The notes: generated by a model from the letters alone, not told the origin. A stretch of 64,000 bases of DNA from Desulfovibrio desulfuricans DSM 642 (GCF_000420465.1 NZ_ATUZ01000013.1:496001-560000); one strand, 5' to 3'. Positions 26,577 through 36,121 are shown, counted from the stretch's first letter. A program made the numbers and translations.

Positions 26577-28100
26577 ATGGATTTTCTGAGCATGAACACC
26601 TTGGGGTATCCCATCCTCAGCATCCTTGTTTTTCTGCCGCTGGCAGGGGCTGTCATTGTGCCTCTGCTTCCGGGAGAAAACGGGGTGCGGGTGTGGACGC
26701 TGCTGGTCACTCTGGCAAACGCCGTCATTTCACTGCCGCTGTTTACGCGGTTCAACCCCACATCCGCCCTGTACCAGTTTGCGGAGCACCACCAGTGGAT
26801 TGCGAGCTTTAACGTCAACTACACCCTTGGCGTAGACGGCATTTCGCTGCTGCTGGTGATGATGACAACGCTCATCATGCCGCTGTGCGTGCTCGGCTCG
26901 TGGAAGTATATTCAGAAACGCGTAAAGGAATTCATGATCTGCCTGCTGGTGATGGAAACATCCATGCTCGGCGTGTTCATGGCGCTGGATCTGGTATTGT
27001 TCTATGTGCTGTGGGAAGCCATGCTTATTCCCATGTATTTGCTCATCGCCGTGTGGGGCGGGCCGCGCAAGAGCTACGCCTCCATCAAGTTCTTTCTGTA
27101 CACCCTGGCAGGCTCGGTATTTCTGCTGGTGGCCATTGTGGCCCTGTACATCAATCAGGGTACGTTCAGCATTCCCGCGCTCATGGGACAGCAGTATTCC
27201 GAGCGCTTCCAGTTGTTGGTATTTCTGGCTTTTTTCATCGCTTTTGCCATCAAGGTGCCCATGTTTCCCTTCCACACATGGCTGCCTGCGGCCCATGTGG
27301 AAGCCCCGACAGCAGGCTCGGTGATTCTGGCCTCGGTGCTGCTTAAAATGGGTACATACGGATTTTTGCGCTTTTGCCTGCCCATCACGCCCGGCGCGGC
27401 TATCGGCCTGCTGCCTGCCTTGCAGTGGCTCTCGGTAGCGGGAATCCTTTACGGCGGCCTGACCGCCCTTGCGCAGCAGGACATGAAGAAGCTCATTGCC
27501 TACTCAAGCGTTGGGCACATGGGTTTTGTGACTCTGGGCATCTTTGCCCTGAACCAGCGTGGGCTTGAAGGCGCGCTGTTACAGATGATCAATCACGGCG
27601 TCACCACAGGGGCTTTGTTTCTCTGCGTGGGCATGGTGTACGAGCGTTCGCACAGCCGCGAGCTCTCGGATGCGGCGGGGCTTGGCAAGTTCATGCCCAT
27701 CTATGTGACGTACCTGACGTTTTTCTCGCTGTCGTCGCTGGCCTTTCCCGGCACAAACAGTTTTGTGGGCGAGTTTCTTATTCTTGCCGGGGCATTTTTC
27801 AACAACAAGATCGTGGCTGTCTGCGCCATTCCCGGCGCAGTACTGGCGGCGGCATACATGCTGCGGATGTTGCAGCGGGTGATCTGGGGCGGCACCAATA
27901 ATCCAGACCAGTCGCGCATGTACGATCTTGGCTGGCGCGAGGCTGTGACCCTGGCCCCGCTGCTGGTGTTTGTTTTCTGGATTGGGCTGGCTCCGGAACC
28001 GTTTTTGCGCGTCATGAGGCCCAGCCTTGACCATCTGCTGGCGCAGACCGGCTACCATGCCCCGAGCGCATTGGCCCTTGCTGAACTTATTGCGCGTTGA
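26577..28100 (+). CDS. nuoM: Complex I subunit NuoM
   Basis: 507 residues, about 14 membrane segments. Typical NuoM stretches are YVLWEAMLIPMYLLIAVWGG (key glutamate near residue 145), FHTWLPAAHVEAPTAGSVIL near 235-254 and AYSSVGHMGFVTLG. It forms a proton channel of the membrane arm. AGGAG precedes the start. NuoN begins 31 bases later. Confidence 0.93.
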   Translation: MDFLSMNTLGYPILSILVFLPLAGAVIVPLLPGENGVRVWTLLVTLANAVISLPLFTRFNPTSALYQFAEHHQWIASFNVNYTLGVDGISLLLVMMTTLIMPLCVLGSWKYIQKRVKEFMICLLVMETSMLGVFMALDLVLFYVLWEAMLIPMYLLIAVWGGPRKSYASIKFFLYTLAGSVFLLVAIVALYINQGTFSIPALMGQQYSERFQLLVFLAFFIAFAIKVPMFPFHTWLPAAHVEAPTAGSVILASVLLKMGTYGFLRFCLPITPGAAIGLLPALQWLSVAGILYGGLTALAQQDMKKLIAYSSVGHMGFVTLGIFALNQRGLEGALLQMINHGVTTGALFLCVGMVYERSHSRELSDAAGLGKFMPIYVTYLTFFSLSSLAFPGTNSFVGEFLILAGAFFNNKIVAVCAIPGAVLAAAYMLRMLQRVIWGGTNNPDQSRMYDLGWREAVTLAPLLVFVFWIGLAPEPFLRVMRPSLDHLLAQTGYHAPSALALAELIAR

Positions 28101-28131
28101 TGAACCCCAAGCACAGACATAAGGCCTACGC

Positions 28132-29556
28132 ATGAACGCACATCTTTTTGCACCGGAACTGGTTCTTCTTGCAGGGTGTCTGCTGGCATTTTGCATGACT
28201 CTGACGGAAGCCCGGACGCAAACCCTGCGCCTGCTGGTTCTTTGCGTTGGGGCAGCCTTTGCCGCCACATCTGTTCTTTGCCTTTTTGCCAAGGGAACCC
28301 TGTTTTACGGAGCCTACAGGGTAGACCTGTTTTCACAGCTGGTAAAATGCGTGATGTCCATCGGTTTCACCCTGATGCTGCTTTTTGGGGCGGACACCAA
28401 GGGGATTTCTGTGCGCATGCGCCCGGAGTATTATTTCTTTCTGCTTACAAGCCTGCTGGGCCTGACTCTGCTTTCAAGCAGTGTGGAGCTGATCACCCTG
28501 TTCATCGCCCTTGAACTGTCTTCGTATTCGCTCTATCTGCTGGTGCCCATGCGTACCCCCTCGGACAGCATGCGCGCGCCCATGGAAGCGGCCATCAAGT
28601 ATCTGCTCTTTGGCGTGACGGCATCGGGCATCATGCTCTTTGGCATGAGCTGGATTTTTGGCATCGTGGGCAGCACCTATCTTGACCAGATATTGCCTGC
28701 CATAAGGGCAGCCGGGTCACATGCCGCCCCTCTGGTGGGCCTGCTGATGCTCTTTTGCGGTATGTTCTTCAAGCTGGCGGTGTTTCCCTTCCATTTCTGG
28801 GCGCCGGATGTGTACCAGGGCGCATCCAACGACACCACGGCCTTTATCGCCTCCATACCCAAGATTGTGGCCGTGGCCGTGCTGGCGCGGTTCTGCGCCA
28901 TGGCATATCCCGGCGAGGGGCACGTGGCGCTGCTGCTGACCGGGCTTTCCATAGCGTCCATGTGCTACGGCAACCTCACGGCGTTGGTGCAGACAGACGT
29001 CAAGCGCATGCTTGGCTTTTCGGGCATTGCGCATGCCGGGTACATCCTCATGGGTATGGCGACCCTGCAAGGTTGGGGTATCGCCACGGCGCTCTATTAT
29101 GCCACAGGCTATCTGTTTATGATGCTGGCGGCATTTCTGGTGCTGTGCGTGGTTTCGCCCGATGGGCGGAACCTGAGCATCAAGGATCTGAACGGCCTTT
29201 CGCGGCGCTCGCCCATGCTGGCCTTTGTGCTGGGCGTGAGCATGTTTGCACTGGCGGGCATTCCGCCCTTTGTGGGCTTTATGGGCAAGTTCATGCTGCT
29301 GACGGGCGCGTGGCGGGCTGGGCATACGGCCCTGGTTATCATTGCCGCCATCAACACAGCCATTGGCATCTACTACTATTTGCAGGTGGTGCGCGCCGTG
29401 TATACCGAGGCCGCGCAGCATGATGCGGAACCCATTGTGCCGCACGCTGGCGCGCGTATGGCGGGCATATGCCTTGTGGGGCTGGTTCTGGCTCTTGGCA
29501 TTGCGCCTGAAAGCATGATCCGGCTGGCTACAGAAGCCGTGCTTGCCGCATGGTAG
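28132..29556 (+). CDS. nuoN: Complex I subunit NuoN
   Basis: 474 residues, about 14 membrane segments. Visible motifs: LFIALELSSYSLYLLV (key glutamate near 127), FHFWAPDVYQGASNDTTAFI near 221-240 and GFSGIAHAGYILMG. It is the last nuo gene, followed 25 bases later by a 22-bp perfect stem terminator. No nuoE, F or G occurs in the window, so the electron-input module is missing from this operon. Confidence 0.93.
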   Translation: MNAHLFAPELVLLAGCLLAFCMTLTEARTQTLRLLVLCVGAAFAATSVLCLFAKGTLFYGAYRVDLFSQLVKCVMSIGFTLMLLFGADTKGISVRMRPEYYFFLLTSLLGLTLLSSSVELITLFIALELSSYSLYLLVPMRTPSDSMRAPMEAAIKYLLFGVTASGIMLFGMSWIFGIVGSTYLDQILPAIRAAGSHAAPLVGLLMLFCGMFFKLAVFPFHFWAPDVYQGASNDTTAFIASIPKIVAVAVLARFCAMAYPGEGHVALLLTGLSIASMCYGNLTALVQTDVKRMLGFSGIAHAGYILMGMATLQGWGIATALYYATGYLFMMLAAFLVLCVVSPDGRNLSIKDLNGLSRRSPMLAFVLGVSMFALAGIPPFVGFMGKFMLLTGAWRAGHTALVIIAAINTAIGIYYYLQVVRAVYTEAAQHDAEPIVPHAGARMAGICLVGLVLALGIAPESMIRLATEAVLAAW

Positions 29557-29580
29557 GCTGACAGATAAGCACGTAGCAGT

Positions 29581-29638
29581 GCAGAAAAACAAAAGTCAGT
29601 GCTGACCACAACGGTTGCACTGACTTTTGTTTTTCTGC
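29581..29638. terminator. Bidirectional terminator between nuoN and nitroreductase gene
   Basis: A perfect 22-bp inverted repeat: arms 29581-29602 and 29617-29638, 14-base loop, with T-rich descending arms on both strands. It lies between two convergent genes and can end both transcripts. The stem is unusually long. Confidence 0.9.
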
Positions 29639-29642
29639 TGCC

Positions 29643-30470
29643 CTACAAGAAAACGTGCCTGATTTTCGCGGCATCGTCGCGTTGCACTGTGCGGTGATAG
29701 CGAACCGCCGGATACCCAAAAAGCATTGCATAAAAAGGTGTTTCTGTATCCAGACCGAGAATAGGACGCAATTCTGGAGCGGCATCAACTGCAAATTTCA
29801 GGAATCCGCACCATGTTGTACCCAATCCGCTGCATTGGGCGAGCAATTCAAAATATGCCAGAGACAGAGAAATATCTTGCAGAGGTGTGCTTGCGGTCTC
29901 TGCCGCAGAGACAACAAGCAAGTGCGGCGCGCCTCTAAAAATTTCATCTACTCCCTGTTGCCGATAGGCTGCCACAGCCGCCGATAAAAAATCTGGCATC
30001 AACTCATGGCATTCCATTTTGTTCTCAATTGATTCAATCACCCTGATGCGTAGTTTTTGCATCACACTGTGGTCATCTACCACAGCAAACCTCAAGGTGC
30101 GATCATTACAGCCTGTTGGTGTATTTGCCAGCGTGGCGAGAAGATCATCAATCATTCTGGCTGGTACATTTTCCGTACTGTACTGGCGTACACTGCGCCG
30201 TCCCCGTAACAGTGTGTGCATCTGGATTGCAGCGGGTATTTTTTCTGCGCTCAGTTCAATGCTGTTTTCTGCCTTGAGGCCAAAGATGCTTACAGCCCCC
30301 GTCGGGCATACGGCCAGGCAATGCTGACATTCAAGGCAGTTTGCCTCCAGTATGGGCGAAACCCAAGGCAAACCGCCAGAGATGGAAATTATATGGCGAG
30401 GACAGTCGGTTATGCATGCATTGCACTGGACGCACTTTTGTGGATCAACTGTAAAATGTATCTCTTTCAT
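29643..30470 (-). CDS. Ferredoxin-nitroreductase fusion protein
   Basis: 275 residues. Residues 1-60 are a two-cluster ferredoxin domain (CVQCNACITDCP and CLECQHCLAVCP). From about 85 onward is a nitroreductase domain with the FMN-binding start RGRRSVRQYS and GLGTTWCG, and the C-terminal FGYPAVRYHR. Such fusions reduce nitro or quinone-like substrates with FMN, probably drawing electrons through the clusters. The true substrate is unknown. AGGA lies seven bases before the ATG. It is 20 bases after the SnoaL-like gene in a two-gene operon, divergent from a WYL regulator. Base composition is lower in GC than the nuo genes. Confidence 0.9.
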   Translation of the reverse strand: MKEIHFTVDPQKCVQCNACITDCPRHIISISGGLPWVSPILEANCLECQHCLAVCPTGAVSIFGLKAENSIELSAEKIPAAIQMHTLLRGRRSVRQYSTENVPARMIDDLLATLANTPTGCNDRTLRFAVVDDHSVMQKLRIRVIESIENKMECHELMPDFLSAAVAAYRQQGVDEIFRGAPHLLVVSAAETASTPLQDISLSLAYFELLAQCSGLGTTWCGFLKFAVDAAPELRPILGLDTETPFYAMLFGYPAVRYHRTVQRDDAAKIRHVFL

Positions 30471-30490
30471 GGCTATGTCCTTTGATGCGG

Positions 30491-30829
30491 CTACGCTGGC
30501 AGGATGTTGATATTTTGTATCAACCCGTGTTTGACAATGAATTCATAAGAAAATTTTTGCGGACTCCCTGGAAAATTTCCTTTTGTCAGCGTTATGACAT
30601 TTGTGCTTTCGGCGGTAGAAGTTGCATCAATAACTGTTGTGCAAAGATCAAATTTTTCTTTTGAATCTGTAACAAAGTCTTTAATGGCATTTATTCCGCT
30701 GATTTCATTGTTTTCGGCCGGGTCAAAGAGCACAGCCGTGCTAGCCAGGCAACTGTCCAGTTTTTCAGTGTCGGCAGTGTTCATTATTTCCATAAATATT
30801 TCCACGGGTTTTGGCATGCTGGTATTCAT
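30491..30829 (-). CDS. SnoaL/NTF2-like protein
   Basis: 112 residues of the NTF2-like fold: an N-terminal helix (PKPVEIFMEIMNTADTEKL), a FDPAENN segment, then beta strands (ESTNVITLTKGNF and KFSYEFIVKHGLIQNINIL). Members are small enzymes or ligand-binding proteins; this one has no recognisable active site. The start at 30829 has GGAGG five bases upstream, better than the earlier in-frame ATG at 30877. It is the first gene of the operon with the nitroreductase. Confidence 0.8.
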   Translation of the reverse strand: MNTSMPKPVEIFMEIMNTADTEKLDSCLASTAVLFDPAENNEISGINAIKDFVTDSKEKFDLCTTVIDATSTAESTNVITLTKGNFPGSPQKFSYEFIVKHGLIQNINILPA

Positions 30830-30919
30830 ATCAACCTCCATTATTTTGTTGAAATTTATGTCTAGCAGAGTAAACATGACAGCATTATGTCATGTTTTTT
30901 GGGCACAATGGAGGCCAGA

Positions 30920-31849
30920 GTGAAAATTGACCGTCTTTTGTCAATTGTGATGATTTTGCTGGAAAAGAAAAAAGTAAGCGCCTCAGAACTTGCCCAGACG
31001 TTTGAAGTATCTGTGCGAACCATTTATCGCGATGTTGATACAATAAATCAGGCGGGTTTGCCCGTGGTCACGTACCCTGGTGCAAAGGGGGGCATCGGCA
31101 TTCTTGAAAGCTACAAGGCGGAAAAGCGTTTCTTCACGTCGCAGGATGTGACCATGATCCTGATGGGGCTGGGCAGTATTCGCACGTCTTATTCAAGTGC
31201 CGAGGTGGCAGGAGCAATTGCAAAAATCAAAGGGCTTGTTCCTGAGGCAGAGCGCAAGGCAATTGAATTGCAGGCAGGACAGGTATCAATTGATTTGACG
31301 CCCTGGAGCAACAATCATGCTGGTATGGCAGCGCTCGTGAAAATTCAGCAGGCCCTGAAGGATAATAGGCTATTGGAGTTTGATTATAATGACCGTAAAG
31401 GCCAGCGGAGCGCCCGCCGCGTAGAACCATACAAACTGATTCTTAAAAGAAGAAGCTGGTATCTTGGGGGATATTGCCTGATGCGTGAGGGCATGCGCCT
31501 TTTTAAAGTTTCACGTATGGCTGAAACAAAACTGTGCAAGGAATCGTTCTCTCCGCGATCTGTTACTACAGAAGATTTTATTGTTCGAAATTTTGACGAT
31601 GCAGAATGCATGGATGGAATAATACGGATATCCGCAAGGGCCAGAGAGACAATTGTGGAACTGTTTGGTGATGCTGCGCTTGAGCAGGAGAATGAAAATA
31701 CGTGGCTGGCCCGTATTCCATTAACTGACAATGATCAGGGGCACAGTTTTGTTGCCAGCCTTGGCAGCGATGCAGAAGTGCTCGCCCCTGAATGCATCAG
31801 GGAAAGCATGAAAGAGTATTTCAAAAAGGCCCTGAACATCTATTGTTAA
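30920..31849 (+). CDS. WYL-domain transcriptional regulator (YafY-type)
   Basis: 309 residues. An N-terminal HTH_11 domain (KIDRLLSIVMILLEKKKVSA, VSVRTIYRDVDTINQAGLPV) is followed by a WYL domain from about residue 130 (LLEFDYNDRKGQ, RRVEPYKLILKRRSWYLGGYC). The GTG at 30920 has GGAGG five bases upstream and begins the domain directly; longer starts exist. Such regulators sense a ligand through WYL. Because it is divergent from the SnoaL-nitroreductase pair with only 90 bases between, it probably controls them. Confidence 0.88.
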   Translation: MKIDRLLSIVMILLEKKKVSASELAQTFEVSVRTIYRDVDTINQAGLPVVTYPGAKGGIGILESYKAEKRFFTSQDVTMILMGLGSIRTSYSSAEVAGAIAKIKGLVPEAERKAIELQAGQVSIDLTPWSNNHAGMAALVKIQQALKDNRLLEFDYNDRKGQRSARRVEPYKLILKRRSWYLGGYCLMREGMRLFKVSRMAETKLCKESFSPRSVTTEDFIVRNFDDAECMDGIIRISARARETIVELFGDAALEQENENTWLARIPLTDNDQGHSFVASLGSDAEVLAPECIRESMKEYFKKALNIYC

Positions 31850-31883
31850 TGCAATCCTTTACCTGACCAGCCCATCCTTTATT

Positions 31884-33185
31884 TCAACGTTTTGTTATGG
31901 CGTTGGCTGCATCCGGCAGCAGGGCGAGGGCGTAACAGTTGCGCAGATCGGCAAGGTTGCGCTGCGGCACCCCGGCGCTCAGGAGCAGGGCTTCCCAGTT
32001 TTGCCTGATCGTCCCCTTTGTTTCTTCAACAATCATCTGCGCTTCATCGGGAGCAAGGCCAAAGTGCCGGGCCGCGCCCAGCACATTGCTCATGGCGGTG
32101 CTGCGACCTTTTGGCCCCACGCTCAGGTGCAAGGCCCGTGGGGCATCGTCCATCACAGGCTGCGGCACCACATCATACGCCGGAGAGAGCCGCCAGCCGG
32201 ATCGGCCATTCTGGTCAGCCAGATGCAGAAAACCATGATTGCGTAAATGGTCATCGGAGTTGTTGCACAGGGCATTGAAGACCATGCGCTGGTACAGCTC
32301 GCGGATATCGCTGCGCGTGGCCTCGGCGCTGTAAAAATCCCGCCGCATGGCAGTGACAATGTCGGCGTAGGCGGCATGCGCCTCCGGCCCTGCCGCACCA
32401 ATGAGGGTCATGGCCGAAACAAAGGGCAGGCGGTGCAGGGCGCCACTGCGAATCTGGCGGTCAAAACGCTCAACCAGAAGGATATCGCGGTTGCCCAGAA
32501 CCGTAATCCGATTCGTTTCCGGCACGTTGATACCGCACTTTCCCGCAAGGAGCATATTGGCATGCTCTATGCGGCAGGTGGGCCAGGCTTCACGTTCCTT
32601 GCTGAATTTTGCAATCCAGAATTTGCCGTCCTGCTCAAACGAGGCCTTGGGCCTTGCCCCGCCGATGGAAGAACCGCGCACAAAAAAGCGTCTGTACTGC
32701 GGGGTGAGCTCGTCTGCCTGCTCCACATTGTCCGTAGCCAGCAGCATGCCCTGGAGGTCAAGTTCTGCGCCGGGGAGGCTCTGCGCCCAGGGCGGCACAT
32801 CGGTAAAAGGGGCGGCATCGGGCGCGCTGCTGAAACCGAGCGCGCCGATTCTGTCCGGCCCGGCATAGAGCATGTAGTCAAATTCGCCAAGGTGGGAGCC
32901 TGAGGCTTCGGCGGCGATATCAAGAACGTGACGGCCCCAGTCGTCAGGGCAGGCATCGCGCAGCCCATTAAAGAGCGCACCGCCCAGCGGGCCTTCGTAG
33001 GTATGTTCCCGTTGCAGGGGCAAGGCAACAGGGTCAACGGCTACCGCGTCAGGTCGCCCCAGATAGCGGTTGGAATATTCAAAGAGGCATTGGCTGAACC
33101 GGCCATCCTGAACATAGCGCAGGCGTCCGGCAACAACAAAGCTGCCTCTAAGGTGCATATGCACATACACCACGCGGGTTGTCAT
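31884..33185 (-). CDS. hipA: HipA-type serine/threonine kinase toxin
   Basis: 433 residues. Landmarks: an N-terminal couple domain, the glycine-rich loop GSSIGGARPKA near 171-181, VERFDR near 236, the catalytic loop NNSDDHLRNHGFL near 306-318 and LSPAYDVVP near 335. The catalytic aspartate and Mg-binding residues are present, so it should be active. HipA kinases phosphorylate a tRNA synthetase and induce growth arrest. It starts 12 bases after the hipB stop, in the usual antitoxin-first order. Confidence 0.92.
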   Translation of the reverse strand: MTTRVVYVHMHLRGSFVVAGRLRYVQDGRFSQCLFEYSNRYLGRPDAVAVDPVALPLQREHTYEGPLGGALFNGLRDACPDDWGRHVLDIAAEASGSHLGEFDYMLYAGPDRIGALGFSSAPDAAPFTDVPPWAQSLPGAELDLQGMLLATDNVEQADELTPQYRRFFVRGSSIGGARPKASFEQDGKFWIAKFSKEREAWPTCRIEHANMLLAGKCGINVPETNRITVLGNRDILLVERFDRQIRSGALHRLPFVSAMTLIGAAGPEAHAAYADIVTAMRRDFYSAEATRSDIRELYQRMVFNALCNNSDDHLRNHGFLHLADQNGRSGWRLSPAYDVVPQPVMDDAPRALHLSVGPKGRSTAMSNVLGAARHFGLAPDEAQMIVEETKGTIRQNWEALLLSAGVPQRNLADLRNCYALALLPDAANAITKR

Positions 33186-33197
33186 GAGCTGGCTCCC

Positions 33198-33542
33198 TTA
33201 AAAGTCGTAGGAAATTTTGTCCTTCCCGCCCGCCGCCTTGCCTTCAAGCCGCCTGCGTTCGTGGGCAAGGCCGATCATGTCCGTTTCCATGGCGGCCACG
33301 CTGTCCAGATCGTTTTCAAGCCCGAGGGTGAGCAGGGCAGTCACAAGGGTGCCAAGGCTTGTTCCCGGTGTGCCGCTCTCAAGCCTTTGCAGGGAGCCAA
33401 CAGAAACCATCATGAGCTTGGCCATTTCGTGCAGCGTCAGACCCCGGCGTTTTCGCGCCAGTTTGATTCTGCGGCCCAGATCCTCAAGCTTTGCCAGAAC
33501 CTTGGGCGGCAGGGCGGCTGTGGAAGCTGACGATTTACTCAT
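33198..33542 (-). CDS. hipB: HipB-type XRE antitoxin
   Basis: 114 residues with a helix-turn-helix at about 25-80 (LGRRIKLARKRRGLTLHEMAKLMMVSVGSLQRLE). It should bind the HipA-type kinase and repress the operon. The C-terminal 30 residues are basic and may contact the toxin. A short inverted repeat TTAGT-N7-ACTAA at 33556-33572, just upstream, could be its operator. Confidence 0.9.
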   Translation of the reverse strand: MSKSSASTAALPPKVLAKLEDLGRRIKLARKRRGLTLHEMAKLMMVSVGSLQRLESGTPGTSLGTLVTALLTLGLENDLDSVAAMETDMIGLAHERRRLEGKAAGGKDKISYDF

Positions 33543-33555
33543 AAATGGTATTTTT

Positions 33556-33572
33556 TTAGTGTTTTTTACTAA
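33556..33572. promoter_or_regulatory. Possible HipB operator
   Basis: TTAGT (33556-33560), seven bases, ACTAA (33568-33572), centred 22 bases upstream of the hipB start in AT-rich DNA. It is short, and assigned only by position. Confidence 0.3.
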
Positions 33573-33704
33573 TATATGGATAAATTAAAAAAGGTCAAGT
33601 GGAGATGCCCACTAAGCGGCCCTCCTGTTCTGGCAGGAAATAACTTTGCGATTGCTTGAAACAGGAAAAACAGCGGCAACGATTAAAAAGCTGCTGCGTC
33701 CCTG

Positions 33705-35771
33705 TTACAGTCCGCCGCCTCCACCCCCGCCAGAGCCGCTGCCCGCGCCGCCCCCGCCGGAGCTGAAACCGCTGGCGGATGAGGATTCGGCAGATGCGGA
33801 GGAGGCGCTTACGGCGCTGCCAAAACCATTGGAAAAGTCGCTCCAGCCGCCATGCCCGTGTATAAGGGCGATATCAACGCCGGAGTCTTCCAGCGCTGCC
33901 GCCTGAAGCTGCTCGGCAAACCTGTTGCACCACGTTTTTTCCAGCCCCAGCACCAGTGCATAGGGCAGCAGACGGCGAAAAACCTCGGGTGTGTCTTCGG
34001 GCTTTTCGTCCTGCGCGCCTACCTGCTCCATGCGTGGCAGTTCCGCAGTGCGCATGTACATGGCAAGGCCGTCAATTTCGTCCAATACCTGGCGCGCTGC
34101 GGGGCTGGGAGCCTTGATGACGGCTGTGAACACAATGGCCGTGATGCTCATGAGCAGAAGAAGCAGCCACCCCAGATCGTAAAAATAAAACTGAAGACCA
34201 ACCGCAGTTATCCCGGCCAGTGGCAAGGCCATAAGCCCCAGAGTTGCCAGCAGGGATTTTGCCTGCTGCCGCACCAGCAGCAGGGGAAGCGCCAGTGCTG
34301 CGCAAAAAGCCATGCAAACTGCGAGCAACAGTAGAATCAGCGGCAGTTGCGAGTTCTCCGGGGCAAGCAAGGCAGGGTCAACTTCCCAAAAACTCGCCGC
34401 AAAAGCCAGCGGCAGCACCAAAAACCAGCCAAGCACCGCAACCCAAGTGTTCAAGCGCCATGCGCCCTTAAAGTTCTGCTTCAGGTTTGCCCTGGCGGCA
34501 TTGAAAATGCTGCGGACATCTTCATTTTTTGGGCGCAGCAACAGTTTTCCGCCCTTGCCCGTACTGCGCACAAGCTCGCGGTACACGGTTTGTTCTTCTG
34601 CGGTAAGCTCCCCTTTGCGCCCGTTTGATGCTGCGGTCAGTTCCAGCGCATAGGTTTTAGCGTCCGCCTTGCTGATGCGGCACAAGCCCTTGAAAGCCAG
34701 AGCCAGAAACGTGGCGGCAAGCCCCCGGCCAGAGATGCGGGCCGACTTGTAGAAGAATTCCACCGCCAGCGGCGAAAGCACTTGCGGCGTAGCCCCTTCA
34801 GCAGGTTTTTTGCTCCACTGAGCCGTCTTTGGCGGATAATAGCGGGGGAATATGGCCCCCTTGGGCGGATCAATGCCAAGGCGCTGCCAAAGCAGAAAAT
34901 AATAAAGAAACACAGCGCAAAAAGCCAGGCACTGCGCAGGCAGTAAGGGATTATCGTACAGCACTTCAAAGAGCAGCCCCCGCTCCCTGATGGCGCGCTC
35001 CTCTTCTTGCCGGGCCAGCTCCATGGCTTCGTCTTCCCGCTGCTGCTGCAGTGCAAGCGGAAGCACCGGGTCGGCAATGCTCTGCCTGTCAAAGGCTACA
35101 GCCACCGTAAACTGGGTGTCCGGTTCAAGGGTCCTGGCAAGGGTAAAAGCCGCTTCGTTGGCTTGCGTTCTGCCGATTGAAATGCCGTCTGTATTTCTGG
35201 AGCCAGCAGGCCCGGCCCACGCGGTGGTTTGCCGCACGGCTACGCCCTTGGGCAGAATGACGCGGCAGGAAGCGTTAAGGATAGGGAAGCCCCACACGCC
35301 AGTGGCGTTCCAGTTGAGCTCTCCGTTGGATTCGTAAAAGCGCAGGTGCAGGGATGTGTCGTATTCCAGCACAAAGCGGTGCTGCCCCGTGGAGAGCGGC
35401 TCCTTGCCGCGCATGAGCACCCGTATGTAGTCGCCCCTGATTTCGGTTTCGACCGGGTTGAGGTGCACGCCGTCAATGCTTGCGGATGTAACGGTGAAAG
35501 GAACCGTACCACTGTAATTTGCCGGGCCGGAATAGAGCAGGGGGAGCTCTCGGTATATGCCTTTTTTAATCTGGTTGCCTTCCGCATGCACAACAATTGC
35601 TTCGCGCACATGCATGCTGCCGTCCTGATGGATTGTGACGGTGGAGGCAAAGCTCTCTATGCGTTCCTGCGCGTATGCAGCAAGGCACATGGCATGGATG
35701 CAGAGCAGCAGGGCGCATACGGTCAGTGTGATGCGGCGTGTAAACCAACTGCTGGCATAGGGCGTGTGCAT
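33705..35771 (-). CDS. DUF2207 membrane protein (YciQ-type)
   Basis: 688 residues. A signal peptide or first helix (residues 10-32, ending AAYAQE) is followed by the extracytoplasmic DUF2207 domain (ESFASTVTIHQDGSMHVRE, KKGIYRELPL, HRFVLEYD) to about 260. One membrane helix comes next, then a cytoplasmic domain, two or more further helices near 460-560 and a glycine/serine-rich tail (SSGGGGAGSGSGGGGGGG). The in-frame ATG at 35771, with AAGGA upstream, fits the signal peptide; the frame is open 100 codons farther but that stretch looks non-coding. Function is unknown. The family is commonly found with lemA, as here. Confidence 0.87.
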   Translation of the reverse strand: MHTPYASSWFTRRITLTVCALLLCIHAMCLAAYAQERIESFASTVTIHQDGSMHVREAIVVHAEGNQIKKGIYRELPLLYSGPANYSGTVPFTVTSASIDGVHLNPVETEIRGDYIRVLMRGKEPLSTGQHRFVLEYDTSLHLRFYESNGELNWNATGVWGFPILNASCRVILPKGVAVRQTTAWAGPAGSRNTDGISIGRTQANEAAFTLARTLEPDTQFTVAVAFDRQSIADPVLPLALQQQREDEAMELARQEEERAIRERGLLFEVLYDNPLLPAQCLAFCAVFLYYFLLWQRLGIDPPKGAIFPRYYPPKTAQWSKKPAEGATPQVLSPLAVEFFYKSARISGRGLAATFLALAFKGLCRISKADAKTYALELTAASNGRKGELTAEEQTVYRELVRSTGKGGKLLLRPKNEDVRSIFNAARANLKQNFKGAWRLNTWVAVLGWFLVLPLAFAASFWEVDPALLAPENSQLPLILLLLAVCMAFCAALALPLLLVRQQAKSLLATLGLMALPLAGITAVGLQFYFYDLGWLLLLLMSITAIVFTAVIKAPSPAARQVLDEIDGLAMYMRTAELPRMEQVGAQDEKPEDTPEVFRRLLPYALVLGLEKTWCNRFAEQLQAAALEDSGVDIALIHGHGGWSDFSNGFGSAVSASSASAESSSASGFSSGGGGAGSGSGGGGGGGL

Positions 35772-35824
35772 GGCTTCATCCTTGCGCAGGCTGTTTGTGA
35801 GGATTGCCGTGACGCGGACAGTGG

Positions 35825-36121
35825 TTAAAAAAGCAGGTCTGGCAGGCTCAAGGCCGCCAGCCCCACAGAGGCGAGCAGGCCCATGAACGCAAGGGCCATC
35901 CGCGCAAAATTGCCGAGCACATAACACCGCCGCGCGTACCACAGCCAGACCAGCCCTGCGGCAAGATTGCAGCCAAGCAAGGTGTCTGATCGCCGCGCCA
36001 TTATAAGCACGCCTGAGATCCAAAGCTGCAAGGCCGCCATCAGGGCAGCAGCCATGAAGTACAGGGCATGCCGCCACAAGCGGCGGCCCAGCCCGTCTTG
36101 CCTGTTATTGTGCACCAACAT
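35825..36121 (-). CDS. Small membrane protein between lemA and DUF2207 gene
   Basis: 98 residues from an ATG at 36121. Three to four hydrophobic segments are predicted (about 20-40, 50-62, 70-95), with basic residues between. It overlaps the end of lemA by 17 bases and lies 53 bases before the DUF2207 gene, so it is probably co-transcribed. No clear ribosome-binding site and no family recognised. It may be a real helper of the membrane pair or a conserved reading frame only. Confidence 0.6.
   Translation of the reverse strand: MLVHNNRQDGLGRRLWRHALYFMAAALMAALQLWISGVLIMARRSDTLLGCNLAAGLVWLWYARRCYVLGNFARMALAFMGLLASVGLAALSLPDLLF

Noticed and set aside
33716..33765. Proline-rich plus-strand repeat
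   Set aside because: It is the complement of the glycine-rich tail of the DUF2207 protein.
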